Source: Fidelibacterota bacterium UBA6817 | GTDB taxonomy: Bacteria > Fidelibacterota > Fidelibacteria > Fidelibacterales > Fidelibacteraceae | Reading direction: 5' to 3' | Assembly: GCA_002452555.1 (NCBI GenBank) | Contig: DKER01000096.1 | Location: 1-8,800 of the forward strand | Length of the DNA: 8,800 nt | In this document: in pieces, positions 1 through 7,300 of the stretch | Layout of the letters: every line of letters begins with the position of its first letter | Numbering within the stretch: position 1 is the stretch's first letter | Made by a program: the position numbers and the translations under genes | The notes under the pieces: model-generated | What the model was told of the DNA's origin: nothing | The model's database searches: none | The model's input: only the letters and a program-made list of their open reading frames with translations

Positions 1-1
1 T

Positions 2-1051
2 AAACTTCCATCTGCTGGCAGGGGACAAAACAGGGCTGCAATCGGGGGAATCAGGGCCACTCATTCTGATCCGGCAAAAATCAGGATCTGTCAGAGATCC
101 CTGAAAATTGTTCGTTCTTTTCAAGAACAGTATGGATACGATATAGATTGGTTTCAGGGAGGATATTTGTTCCCCGTTTATACTGAGAAACACAAGGAGT
201 CGCTGACACGGTTATTTGAGATTCAGCACAAATTTGATCTGAAAATCATGTGGGCGGATAAACATAATGTGTTGGAAATGGTCCCCGGTATTAATCAGGA
301 CGGATTGTTGGGAGGGACCTACTCCTCGGAAGATGGTTCAGCCAGTCCGCTAAAGCTGATTGATGCCTATTTTTGTCTGTCGCGATCGGCGGGAGCAGAA
401 TTCTTCTTTGATGAAATAGTAGAGAAGGTTGATTGGTCCGGCGGAAAAATTAAGTCCGTTAAAACCAATACGGACACTTATAAGGCTGATTTATTTGTTG
501 ATGCAAGCGGAGCTGATTCCCGTGAATTAAATCAATTGATCGGGTTGGATATTCCTGTTTTTCCCGATTCTCACGAAGGAGGTATAACGGAGCCGGTTCG
601 CCGTTTTTTTAATCCGATGATAGTGGATATTCGTCCGTGCAAAGGTTCGTCAAATTTTTATTTTTACCAAAATACCGAAGGCCAGATTGTATTTTGTATT
701 ACACCGGATCCGCCGATAAAAGGAAAGGATATTGATAATACATCCGATTTCCTGCCCATGGTTGCCGAAAGAATGATCCGACTCTATCCCAGGTTAAGAA
801 GCATTCGTGTCCGAAGGATTTGGAGAGGACTCTATCCCATGACTCCCGACGGATTTCCTGTTGTGGGATGGGCTCCGGGTTTTGACAATTATTTTCTTCT
901 GGCCGGTATGTGTGGTCAGGGTTTTATGCTCGGACCCGGTCTGGGTGAAATTACAGCTGAAATCCTTGCTGATAACTCCCCTGAATATGATGATATTCTT
1001 ACACAATTGAGGCCGGACAGGGATTTTGATGAAAGTGAAATTTTGAAGTAA
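2..1051 (+). CDS. FAD-dependent oxidoreductase, DAO family (sarcosine/glycine oxidase beta-like), 5' partial
   Basis: Flavoenzyme of the D-amino-acid-oxidase (DAO) superfamily, probably oxidising a secondary amine or amino acid such as sarcosine, glycine, proline or hydroxyproline; the substrate cannot be read from sequence. The frame is open from base 2, and about 349 residues are visible. The N-terminal Rossmann GxGxxG motif, typically some 50 residues, lies off the window. Visible motifs are the family's Asn-Arg...GGIRA segment (about nt 29-58), then GGYLFPVY (about nt 158-181), and the second FAD-binding strand VDASGAD (about nt 497-517). The C-terminal signatures are GLYPMTPDGFPVVGW (nt 827-871) and GMCGQGFMLGPGLGE (nt 905-949), which contact the flavin in relatives. 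The central GITEPVRRFF and FYFYQNTEG blocks resemble sarcosine-oxidase-beta or dye-linked proline/hydroxyproline dehydrogenase beta subunits, which often work with small ferredoxin-like partners; none is visible here. The TTG at 167 is an internal Leu codon in a conserved block, not a start. The gene ends with TAA and converges on the receiver gene. Confidence 0.88.
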   Translation, partial: KLPSAGRGQNRAAIGGIRATHSDPAKIRICQRSLKIVRSFQEQYGYDIDWFQGGYLFPVYTEKHKESLTRLFEIQHKFDLKIMWADKHNVLEMVPGINQDGLLGGTYSSEDGSASPLKLIDAYFCLSRSAGAEFFFDEIVEKVDWSGGKIKSVKTNTDTYKADLFVDASGADSRELNQLIGLDIPVFPDSHEGGITEPVRRFFNPMIVDIRPCKGSSNFYFYQNTEGQIVFCITPDPPIKGKDIDNTSDFLPMVAERMIRLYPRLRSIRVRRIWRGLYPMTPDGFPVVGWAPGFDNYFLLAGMCGQGFMLGPGLGEITAEILADNSPEYDDILTQLRPDRDFDESEILK

Positions 1052-1138
1052 TGTGTTCCGAATAGTCGTAACCCGGTAAATCATAGTCAATTAAAGTAAC
1101 AGTTCTATGAATGCACATTTGTACTTTTTATGATCCGT

Positions 1139-1184
1139 AATATCGATTTGTTAGACAATATCGGACTTTCGATATTTCTTTATT
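1139..1184 (+). terminator. Weak AT-rich hairpin region between convergent genes, possible terminator
   Basis: AATATCG at 1157-1163 pairs perfectly with CGATATT at 1170-1176 across a 6-nt loop, followed on the plus strand by the T-rich TCTTTATT. A second copy, AATATCGA at 1139-1146, can pair 8/8 with the same TCGATATT arm (1169-1176), so two alternative hairpins are possible. The site is about 105 bp past the oxidoreductase stop. The T-run suits plus-strand transcripts better than minus-strand ones. The stem is short and AT-rich, so a role as intrinsic terminator is only a suggestion. The rest of the gap (1052-1192) shows no gene. Confidence 0.3.
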
Positions 1185-1192
1185 CCCGTAAA

Positions 1193-1552
1193 CTAACGAA
1201 AAATTGATTCAACGATCTCTTTTAATTGATATTCTTCAAACGGCTTTATCAGGTAACCCAGAGGATTTGTTTGCCTGGCTTTGTAAATGGTTGCTTCGTT
1301 TGCATATGCTGTGATATAAATGACGGGGATTTTTTTCTTTGTGTTAATAATATTCATTGCTTCAATTCCGTTCATTTTGCCTTTCAGCATAATGTCCATT
1401 AATATCAAGTCCGGATTGATTTCATCAAGCCTTTCCAACAGCTCTTCTGCAGAACTCAGAATAACTGTTTCAGTGAATCCCCAGGATTCAAAAGTCAATT
1501 GAAGATCGCTGGCAATAATTCTTTCGTCTTCAACAATTACTATCTTATTCAT
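1193..1552 (-). CDS. Single-domain response regulator (CheY-like receiver)
   Basis: A 119-residue stand-alone phosphoacceptor (REC) domain with no output domain, matching the usual CheY/Spo0F length. All signature residues are present: the acidic Mg-binding pair E8/D9, phosphoacceptor D53 in LILMDIML, T81 in YITAYA, and K103 in the LIKPF motif. The KGKMNGIEA stretch after D53 is typical of receivers paired with PAS-containing sensor histidine kinases, but no kinase lies in the window. It should therefore act as a phosphorelay intermediate or by protein-protein contact, and its partner is unknown. ATG is preceded by GAGGG about 7 nt upstream. The gene lies 58 nt downstream of the GHL10 lipoprotein gene on the same strand and may be the last gene of that operon, though a possible promoter sits in the gap. 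It converges with the flavin oxidoreductase gene. A regulatory link to the envelope genes is not shown by the sequence. Confidence 0.93.
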   Translation of the reverse strand: MNKIVIVEDERIIASDLQLTFESWGFTETVILSSAEELLERLDEINPDLILMDIMLKGKMNGIEAMNIINTKKKIPVIYITAYANEATIYKARQTNPLGYLIKPFEEYQLKEIVESIFR

Positions 1553-1558
1553 GAAATT

Positions 1559-1566
1559 ACCCTCTT
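1559..1566 (-). promoter_or_regulatory. Ribosome binding site of the receiver gene
   Basis: The minus strand reads AAGAGGGT just upstream of the ATG at 1552, giving a GAGGG core with a spacing of about 7 nt. It supports the chosen start and a functional independent ribosome entry for this gene. Confidence 0.6.
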
Positions 1567-1571
1567 ACAGT

Positions 1572-1601
1572 GAAATATAAGAATTCGAACATGAATAACA
1601 A
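1572..1601 (-). promoter_or_regulatory. Possible promoter of the receiver gene
   Basis: On the minus strand, TTG (1599-1601) is followed after 19 nt by TATATTTC (1572-1579). This fits the Bacteroidota-type TTG / TAnnTTTG promoter except for the final base. Read as a sigma70-type site, it is TTGTTA, 16 nt, TATATT. Transcription would start around 1566, leaving a leader of only about 15 nt, which is short for a site that must include the GAGGG ribosome binding site. The gap is AT-rich, so a chance match is possible. Confidence 0.3.
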
Positions 1602-1610
1602 GTGTTTTTT

Positions 1611-3113
1611 TTAATCGATCAATTCTATCATGTCAGATAACGGACTTTCAACCCATGCTTTGTTCAGGGATGACATAAACAGGTATTTATCGGATGTTTT
1701 CAATTGCAGTTCAGCGGATGTCTCACCGATTTTCGTTACCATGCGTAAATGCTTCGAAGATGTTGAATCAGGATTTTCAGTATCACTGATAAAAATATTA
1801 TACCGATGAGCAATACACGATTCGTCGGGATTTTTCCATGAAACAAGGATACGGTCTTTTTCAAGGAATTCAACCGTAATATCGGTCGGCCTGACCGGTT
1901 CCGGAACATCAAGCCATGGCATGGGAGGGATGTTTGAAGGAGTGGCGAATTCTTTCCTGCCAATGGTTTTCCAGTGTTTTTCCAAACTTCCGGCATCAAA
2001 AAATACCATACCTTTAAATCCTAAATCCCGAAGATCCCGAATTTGTCCCAAAGTTTCATCCCATGTATGCGGATCTTTGTCCGTATTATAGCGATAACTG
2101 CCAAGCCCGGGGAAGCTGTACCGGTCATATGCATTCTTTTGCCATTCAAGGCTTCGCGGAAGAAAAGGTTGCGTTGGGTGGGATCTTTCCCAATAGATCA
2201 TGGGGGCAATAAAATCAACCTTTCCCATTTCAGCCCAACGGCGCCCGTCCTGATAAACAGCGTGATAGGCAGTCCATGCTCCCTCCTGATAACTGCCGAT
2301 GGTTGCCGTGGACATTTTTATGGCCGGGTCAGCGTTATGCACAGCATTATACATTTTGTATACAAACTGGTTTAACTGTTCCCGCTGCCAATCTTCCCAG
2401 TCAAAATTGAAACGGTTGCACGTTTCACTGTTGTTGAATCTTTCGACACTGATTGCATCATGGGAATATCCTCTGTCAACACTTCCTTCCGGGTAACGGA
2501 TATAATCAAAGTGGATTCCGTCAATATCATAACGCCGGATGACATCAACAGCAAGATTGATTAGGTAATCATGAACTGCCGGAACTCCGGGTGAAAAAGA
2601 AACATAATGACTTGTCAGCGGTTGCGGTGTTCCTGAAGAATCACAAACCAGCCATTCCGGGTGAGCGAGATAGGGAGAGAGAGGCACTGTCTCCGGGGGC
2701 GGGTTTTTTCCCCGCCAGGCGGGAAACGTGTTGATCCATGCATGGAGTTCGAGTCCCCTGCCATGGGCAACATCAATTGCAAATTCAAGAGGATCCCATC
2801 CCGGATCTTTTCCGAATTCCCCGGTCAGAAGTTCACCCCATGGCTCAATATCTGATTTATAATATGCATCCCCATTTCCCCGGATTTGGAAAATGATTAT
2901 ATTAAAATTTGCATCTGCTGCTTTGTTTATCGTTTGTATAATATGCTGTTTTATTGAATCTTGATCGTGAGTTCGGGTATAATTGCAATATTCAAACCGG
3001 GAATACCAAACTGCACGCGCTTCTTTTACCGGTGCTTCAATGCGGGTTGTTGCAGTACATGAAACCAGTAAGTGAATCATGCCTAAAAACAGCAAAAATT
3101 TTTGGATTTTCAT
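1611..3113 (-). CDS. GHL10-family glycoside hydrolase-like lipoprotein (DigH/YngK-like)
   Basis: A 500-residue envelope lipoprotein with a glycosyl-hydrolase-like 10 (GHL10, DUF187) TIM-barrel. Residues 1-18 form a lipoprotein signal peptide with lipobox LVSC and lipidated Cys19. The next residues (TATTRIEA) lack the acidic patch of Bacteroidota surface-export signals, so a periplasm-facing position is likelier. The barrel spans about 31-390: EARAVWYSR (31-39), LELHAWINTF (121-130), DIDGIHFDYIRYP (196-208, with the probable catalytic acidic residues), DFIAPMIYWE (300-309) and GFKGMVFFDAG (365-375). Residues about 405-495 look like a fibronectin type III module, ending near the C-terminus. The best-known lipoprotein relative, E. 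coli DigH, cleaves peptidoglycan glycan strands lacking peptides; B. subtilis YngK is another relative. By analogy this protein may hydrolyse peptidoglycan, but other glycans are possible. It starts 9 nt after tamB with a strong ribosome binding site overlapping the tamB stop. A GC-rich hairpin cluster lies inside the gene at 2694-2726. Confidence 0.88.
   Translation of the reverse strand: MKIQKFLLFLGMIHLLVSCTATTRIEAPVKEARAVWYSRFEYCNYTRTHDQDSIKQHIIQTINKAADANFNIIIFQIRGNGDAYYKSDIEPWGELLTGEFGKDPGWDPLEFAIDVAHGRGLELHAWINTFPAWRGKNPPPETVPLSPYLAHPEWLVCDSSGTPQPLTSHYVSFSPGVPAVHDYLINLAVDVIRRYDIDGIHFDYIRYPEGSVDRGYSHDAISVERFNNSETCNRFNFDWEDWQREQLNQFVYKMYNAVHNADPAIKMSTATIGSYQEGAWTAYHAVYQDGRRWAEMGKVDFIAPMIYWERSHPTQPFLPRSLEWQKNAYDRYSFPGLGSYRYNTDKDPHTWDETLGQIRDLRDLGFKGMVFFDAGSLEKHWKTIGRKEFATPSNIPPMPWLDVPEPVRPTDITVEFLEKDRILVSWKNPDESCIAHRYNIFISDTENPDSTSSKHLRMVTKIGETSAELQLKTSDKYLFMSSLNKAWVESPLSDMIELID
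2694..2726 (-). repeat. GC-rich nested inverted repeat inside the GHL10 gene
   Basis: On the plus strand, GGCGGG occurs at 2698-2703 and again at 2718-2723, with the complementary CCCGCC between them at 2711-2716. The central arm can pair with either flank: a tight palindrome CCCGCC-A-GGCGGG (2711-2723), or GGCGGG/CCCGCC with a loop of TTTTTTC (2698-2716). In the transcript these would be mutually exclusive hairpins. The segment encodes FPAWRGKNPPP (residues 130-140) in frame and is much more GC-rich than its surroundings. It could be a dispersed palindromic element that landed in a permissive loop, or simply the codons for this peptide. Confidence 0.5.
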
Positions 3114-3119
3114 GCATTT

Positions 3120-3124
3120 CTCCT
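3120..3124 (-). promoter_or_regulatory. Strong ribosome binding site of the GHL10 gene, overlapping the tamB stop codon
   Basis: The minus strand reads TAGGAGAAATGCATG. The TAG is the tamB stop (3123-3125), AGGAG (3120-3124) shares its last two bases, and the ATG follows after 6 nt. Ribosomes finishing tamB are placed on this start, which indicates translational coupling within one mRNA. Confidence 0.8.
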
Positions 3125-6100
3125 AACGTTTATTAAATTTCCAGAATATATCAAATCCTGAAGTCCTTTCATCACCACGGGTTGCCTGAATAAGAATATT
3201 TCTGTTCAATTCATATTCGGCAGAAACTTTATCAGGGACAATCTCACGGGTCTGTCCGATAACAAAATCTTTTTCATAACTGAGAAAAAGACGATCCGTT
3301 ATATATTTTCCGATAAAAATTGAAGCTTGTTTCCAGTCTTCGCCGCCGGAAAATTCAAACACATCCAGTTCCAGCCTTTTTCCGATTTCACCGGTTAGCT
3401 GCGTGCCCAGTTGTCTTGCAATCAAGCTTTTAGCAAGTCCGGTTTCTGTTTGACGATTGACTTCACTTTGTTCATTCTGTGTTATTTCCTGACTGCTTTT
3501 CCCAAATAAAAGATACGATACGGCATCAACTTCGCTTATCTCTTCACCATTGAGCAGGAATGATATTGATGGGTTGTTTAACCTTCCGGTCAATTTAATA
3601 CTCAGTTTTTTTCGGATCCGGTTCATATCTCTGAAAAAATGGGTTACGGTAAAATTTAATACGGGATTCATTTCCGAGCTGCCGTCAAATGTAATAGAGC
3701 CTTCATCAATATTGAATTTTCTTCCGTATTGCTCATAAAATCCCCGTAACGTCCTGATTGTTCCGAATATTTCAAAATACCGGTCATTTTTTAACACATC
3801 CAGATTTCCGTCGAGCTCAATGTTCATATTCTTGTTGCGAATCCATGTGTTCCGCGGTATGGTTACTGTTAGTCTTCCGGTAAGATTCTTTACAAAATCC
3901 GGCGATTGTACTTTATGAATTATCGTTGTTGTATCCAATACTTCTTTCCCGGCCTGAACCAGCATTGGAGCGTTTGCATCGTATGATCCTTCTGAAAATC
4001 GTTTAAGTGCATCAAGGTTTAAACGCCCCTTACTCAGACGAATTTTGCCATTGTATTCAGATGTTTCAGGTGTTCCCTGCAACCCTAAATCCATATCAGC
4101 AAGCAGGAAAATATCTTTACTTCCTGCCAGTGTGAAATTGTCACCTTTTGCTTTTAACGTATAATTATCAATTCCTCCGGTAATCGGCTGAGCCAGTACT
4201 CCGAGCCCGTTAACAGTCAGTTTTCCGTCGCCCCCCTTGATAACCAGCTCGTTCAATCTCATTTCACGATCGACAAAACCGGCTTTCAGTCCGATATCAG
4301 TATATTCAAGACCGTACCGGGGGATTGCAAGACTCCCTTTATTCAACGTGATTTCACCGTTTAATCGAGGTTCGGTAAGCGTATTTCTCATATGCAGGTC
4401 TATATTCAATAAACCGCGAAGATTCCGGACTGCCTCACTGAATTGTTCAAGGAATGCTAAATCCAAATCCTTAACAGACAGATCAATGCTAAGAGGTTCA
4501 TCTTGCGGAATCCTTTGTTTTTCTTCGCCGGCAAAAAGATTAAGAGGGATACTTGCTGTACCGGTTAATTTTTCTTTGACAGTTTTTTCTATAATAAAGG
4601 ATGATTTTAGCCTGGAATCTGCAAGATCCGCATGAAAAGATATGTGATTCAATGAAAAATCATCAATTGTAACGCTTTCTCCCTTTGCTTCGAGCATCAC
4701 TACAGGATTTTTCAAAATTCCGGACAGTGCTGCGGATGCTGATATCAGCCCGTTAAAAGAGTATGGGGATACATCATAAGCATTCAGATGACTCATATTT
4801 AATTGGGTTGTTTTGATGGTTGCTTTCAGGCTGTCTTCCCGGGGTATTACCGGATAAGGATCCAGAATTACCGGAAGTGTAAAAGTGCCTTCAATAATTT
4901 CATTGGGAGTTATGGCATATTTAACATACACGTCTGATATTTGATTGTTGAGTTCGATCCCTAAATCCAAATTAGCCGGAGAAGATCCGTCCAGCTCGAT
5001 GTGACGGATTTCTGAAAGGATACTGAGACGGGGATTCTGCCTTAGTCCCTGTCCCTGAATTTTCAAGGATGTATACCCTTTTAAGGGATAGGGAATGAGA
5101 TGCAATGTATCTAAAACATCCAGTGAAAAGTTTAAAATGTGAATATCAAAATCATTAAAACCGTCAATATCCGGATTAAACAGGCCGTGAACACGAATAT
5201 CACTGTCAGCGGCTTTAAGCGCCATATTATCAATATATAAGGATTGGCTGTCCCAAAATATTTTTCCTTCTTTATGAGTTGTTTTAACATTATACGGTCC
5301 AAATTGAAGGTTTAAATCCGGTATGTGCAAAGCCAATACGGAATCGGTTATCACATTTGTTTCCAAATAGAGATTAATATCTTTAGAATTGACGGTTAGT
5401 ATATTAAACAATTCCTTTTGATGACCTTTGGACCGGATTCTGATTTGATCCAGGTTCAGTGGATTTATTCTTAACGAGTTTAGAGACAAATCCAAATCTC
5501 CTGAATAGAGAGAATCTTTGTATTGAATGTTAAGAATCCCGGATGCATTTTCCAGAAATAGTTCATCATAGGAAATATCATGCAGCTGCAGTTGGGTTTT
5601 CAAGATAAAGTCCGGAAATTGACCGGTAATATGACCATATATTATCCCACTTGCCGTTACAGGCGCTATGTCAATAAATGATGAAAGCTGATTTAAATTT
5701 CCCGGTTTAATGGTTACATGAATATCTGTTTTTCCTTTCAGGTCAGCATATCCCGAGAGTTTCAGGGAGAGCAACGAATTACTTAGAATTCCGGATCGGA
5801 CAAGTAACCTTTCATTTTCATAATCGAAGGAAAAATCAATAGTATCAATGAGTATTTCACCGATATGTGACTGATAGCATTCAATCCGAACACTGGTTTT
5901 TATATCGTCATAAGTAAATCCGCGGCCTTTTGCCCTGAATGACAGATTGATATCTGATTCAGGAAAAGACTGAGGCAACAATTTTGACGGATCAAGATTC
6001 TTTATACGACCGCTAATATTATAGAGTGGTATGTTAAACAGACTGTCAAGTTTTCCTGTCAGGTGAACGTCGCCAAAAGCACTTAAATAATTGAGAGTGA

Positions 6101-7289
6101 ATGATAATTCTTCAAGGTTTTTTTTGAATTCCAGATTTCCGGGATCAATTTTATATCCGTTAATTTCTGATTGCTCGAATTCCGTTGTCATGTGCAAACG
6201 CAGTTTTTTCGGATCCAATCCTTTCCCTTCGGCTTTCAGACTGAGATTCAAATCTGATTCGACCGGGTAATCTTTCAGCCACGTTGAAAGATTCAATCTC
6301 TTTACAGTTAAATCTGCTGTATAAACCGGTTCGGGTGTAAGGGTCAGAGTTTGGACATTTGCCTGTATCAATTGATCATCATGGGTTATTTTCACTTTCA
6401 GGTTTCCCTTGTCACGGATTGAACTCAATGAAAAAGAGATTTTGGGTAATGTAATAAGCGGGAAATCTTCTGGTATAAAATCTTGAAATTCTTCAAGGAA
6501 CAAAGGATTGGCTTCAAGGGATGCGAAAAGCGGGAAAGGCTCCAGAGTATCGGTTTCTGTCATCCCCTGTACTTGTGACAGGGCAGTTTGGATCATTAGG
6601 GAGAGATTTCGGCTTAAATTGCTCTTTTGCATAAACTGAAAACTCATATTTTTAAGGACAAATTCCGGATTTACGGTTCTGAACCGGAACGTAGTAAAAT
6701 CTGCCCGTATGGAATCACCCTTCATATGAACTGATCCGGATATGTTCAATTCACGGATTTCTGCCGGTATTGTTATTGGAGCATTGATATTATTCAACGA
6801 TATTTTTCCGGATTCCAGCACAAATTCCGTCAGAATAATGGTATTCAATAATGGGATCGCATCATCCTGACGGGTAATACTCTCTGTTGTATCCTCACGT
6901 ATTGGAATAATATCTGTCATGTTCCATGAACCGTCTTCATGAATTTTTACGGTCAGTGACGGATTCTTGAATCGGATATGATTAAGCACAAGTTCCTTTT
7001 TCAGCAAAGGCAGCAACTTGTAAGAAACACTCAATTCATCAAGTGATACCAGTGTGTCTTGATTTTCGTGTATTAAATGAATACCGTGCAGTTTGGCGTT
7101 TGTATAGAGTGTTCCTTCCAGCGATTCAATTGACAGCTCTGAATTAACCAGCAACCCGGACGTCTGACGGATAAGATAATTTAAAAGCATTGATTTAAAT
7201 GGTTTTGTTTGGCTGAGCAACAATAAAAGGAAGAGCAGTACCAGAACACTCACGATGAAACGACCTATGTAAATCGATAGTTTTCTCAT
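3123..7289 (-). CDS. tamB: TamB, translocation and assembly module inner-membrane-anchored subunit
   Basis: A 1388-residue TamB/DUF490 protein, slightly longer than the roughly 1260 residues of E. coli TamB. Family members are anchored in the inner membrane, cross the periplasm as a long hydrophobic beta groove, and contact the Omp85 protein TamA. They serve outer-membrane protein assembly and phospholipid transport. An N-terminal membrane segment (about residues 8-26, Leu/Val-rich) follows MRKLS. Next comes the typical TamB start, with LSIESLEGTLYTNAKLHGI and a run of 'x-L-x-h-x' beta strands carrying many DLNLS/LNLSLK-type repeats to about residue 1000. The conserved C-terminal domain occupies roughly residues 1000-1388, including FYEQYGRKFNIDEGSITFDG (about 1182-1201), SYLLFGKSS (about 1256-1264) and the closing strands YELNRNILIQATRG and FDIFWKFNKR. 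ATG directly abuts the stop of the TamA-like gene. Only a weak AGG core lies about 8 nt upstream, so translation probably depends on coupling. No frameshift or internal stop is seen. Confidence 0.95.
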   Translation of the reverse strand: MRKLSIYIGRFIVSVLVLLFLLLLLSQTKPFKSMLLNYLIRQTSGLLVNSELSIESLEGTLYTNAKLHGIHLIHENQDTLVSLDELSVSYKLLPLLKKELVLNHIRFKNPSLTVKIHEDGSWNMTDIIPIREDTTESITRQDDAIPLLNTIILTEFVLESGKISLNNINAPITIPAEIRELNISGSVHMKGDSIRADFTTFRFRTVNPEFVLKNMSFQFMQKSNLSRNLSLMIQTALSQVQGMTETDTLEPFPLFASLEANPLFLEEFQDFIPEDFPLITLPKISFSLSSIRDKGNLKVKITHDDQLIQANVQTLTLTPEPVYTADLTVKRLNLSTWLKDYPVESDLNLSLKAEGKGLDPKKLRLHMTTEFEQSEINGYKIDPGNLEFKKNLEELSFTLNYLSAFGDVHLTGKLDSLFNIPLYNISGRIKNLDPSKLLPQSFPESDINLSFRAKGRGFTYDDIKTSVRIECYQSHIGEILIDTIDFSFDYENERLLVRSGILSNSLLSLKLSGYADLKGKTDIHVTIKPGNLNQLSSFIDIAPVTASGIIYGHITGQFPDFILKTQLQLHDISYDELFLENASGILNIQYKDSLYSGDLDLSLNSLRINPLNLDQIRIRSKGHQKELFNILTVNSKDINLYLETNVITDSVLALHIPDLNLQFGPYNVKTTHKEGKIFWDSQSLYIDNMALKAADSDIRVHGLFNPDIDGFNDFDIHILNFSLDVLDTLHLIPYPLKGYTSLKIQGQGLRQNPRLSILSEIRHIELDGSSPANLDLGIELNNQISDVYVKYAITPNEIIEGTFTLPVILDPYPVIPREDSLKATIKTTQLNMSHLNAYDVSPYSFNGLISASAALSGILKNPVVMLEAKGESVTIDDFSLNHISFHADLADSRLKSSFIIEKTVKEKLTGTASIPLNLFAGEEKQRIPQDEPLSIDLSVKDLDLAFLEQFSEAVRNLRGLLNIDLHMRNTLTEPRLNGEITLNKGSLAIPRYGLEYTDIGLKAGFVDREMRLNELVIKGGDGKLTVNGLGVLAQPITGGIDNYTLKAKGDNFTLAGSKDIFLLADMDLGLQGTPETSEYNGKIRLSKGRLNLDALKRFSEGSYDANAPMLVQAGKEVLDTTTIIHKVQSPDFVKNLTGRLTVTIPRNTWIRNKNMNIELDGNLDVLKNDRYFEIFGTIRTLRGFYEQYGRKFNIDEGSITFDGSSEMNPVLNFTVTHFFRDMNRIRKKLSIKLTGRLNNPSISFLLNGEEISEVDAVSYLLFGKSSQEITQNEQSEVNRQTETGLAKSLIARQLGTQLTGEIGKRLELDVFEFSGGEDWKQASIFIGKYITDRLFLSYEKDFVIGQTREIVPDKVSAEYELNRNILIQATRGDERTSGFDIFWKFNKR

Positions 7290-7300
7290 TTAGAACGCCT
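7287..7300 (-). promoter_or_regulatory. TamA-tamB junction with zero spacing and weak ribosome binding site
   Basis: The minus strand reads CAGGCGTTCTAAATG: the TAA stop of the TamA-like gene (7290-7292) is immediately followed by the tamB ATG (7287-7289). The only Shine-Dalgarno-like bases are AGG at 7298-7300, inside the upstream gene and 8 nt from the ATG. The arrangement suggests termination-reinitiation coupling between the two subunits. Confidence 0.6.

Noticed and set aside
167..1051. TTG at 167 as start of a 294-residue oxidoreductase
   Set aside because: The same frame is open to base 2 and encodes the conserved Asn-Arg...GGIRA and GGYLFPVY segments of the family, so the TTG is an internal Leu codon.
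794..1090. 98-residue minus-strand frame over the end of the oxidoreductase gene
   Set aside because: It is antisense to the conserved C-terminal FAD motifs, with low-complexity composition and no family resemblance.
1736..1999. 87-residue minus-strand frame within the GHL10 gene
   Set aside because: It is an out-of-frame overlap of the GHL10 C-terminal part; no frameshift is needed because the main frame is intact through residue 500.
4237..4635. 132-residue open frame on the plus strand opposite tamB
   Set aside because: It lies wholly antisense to strongly coding tamB, has no recognisable domain, and its Ser/Arg/Pro-rich composition is typical of an antisense shadow.
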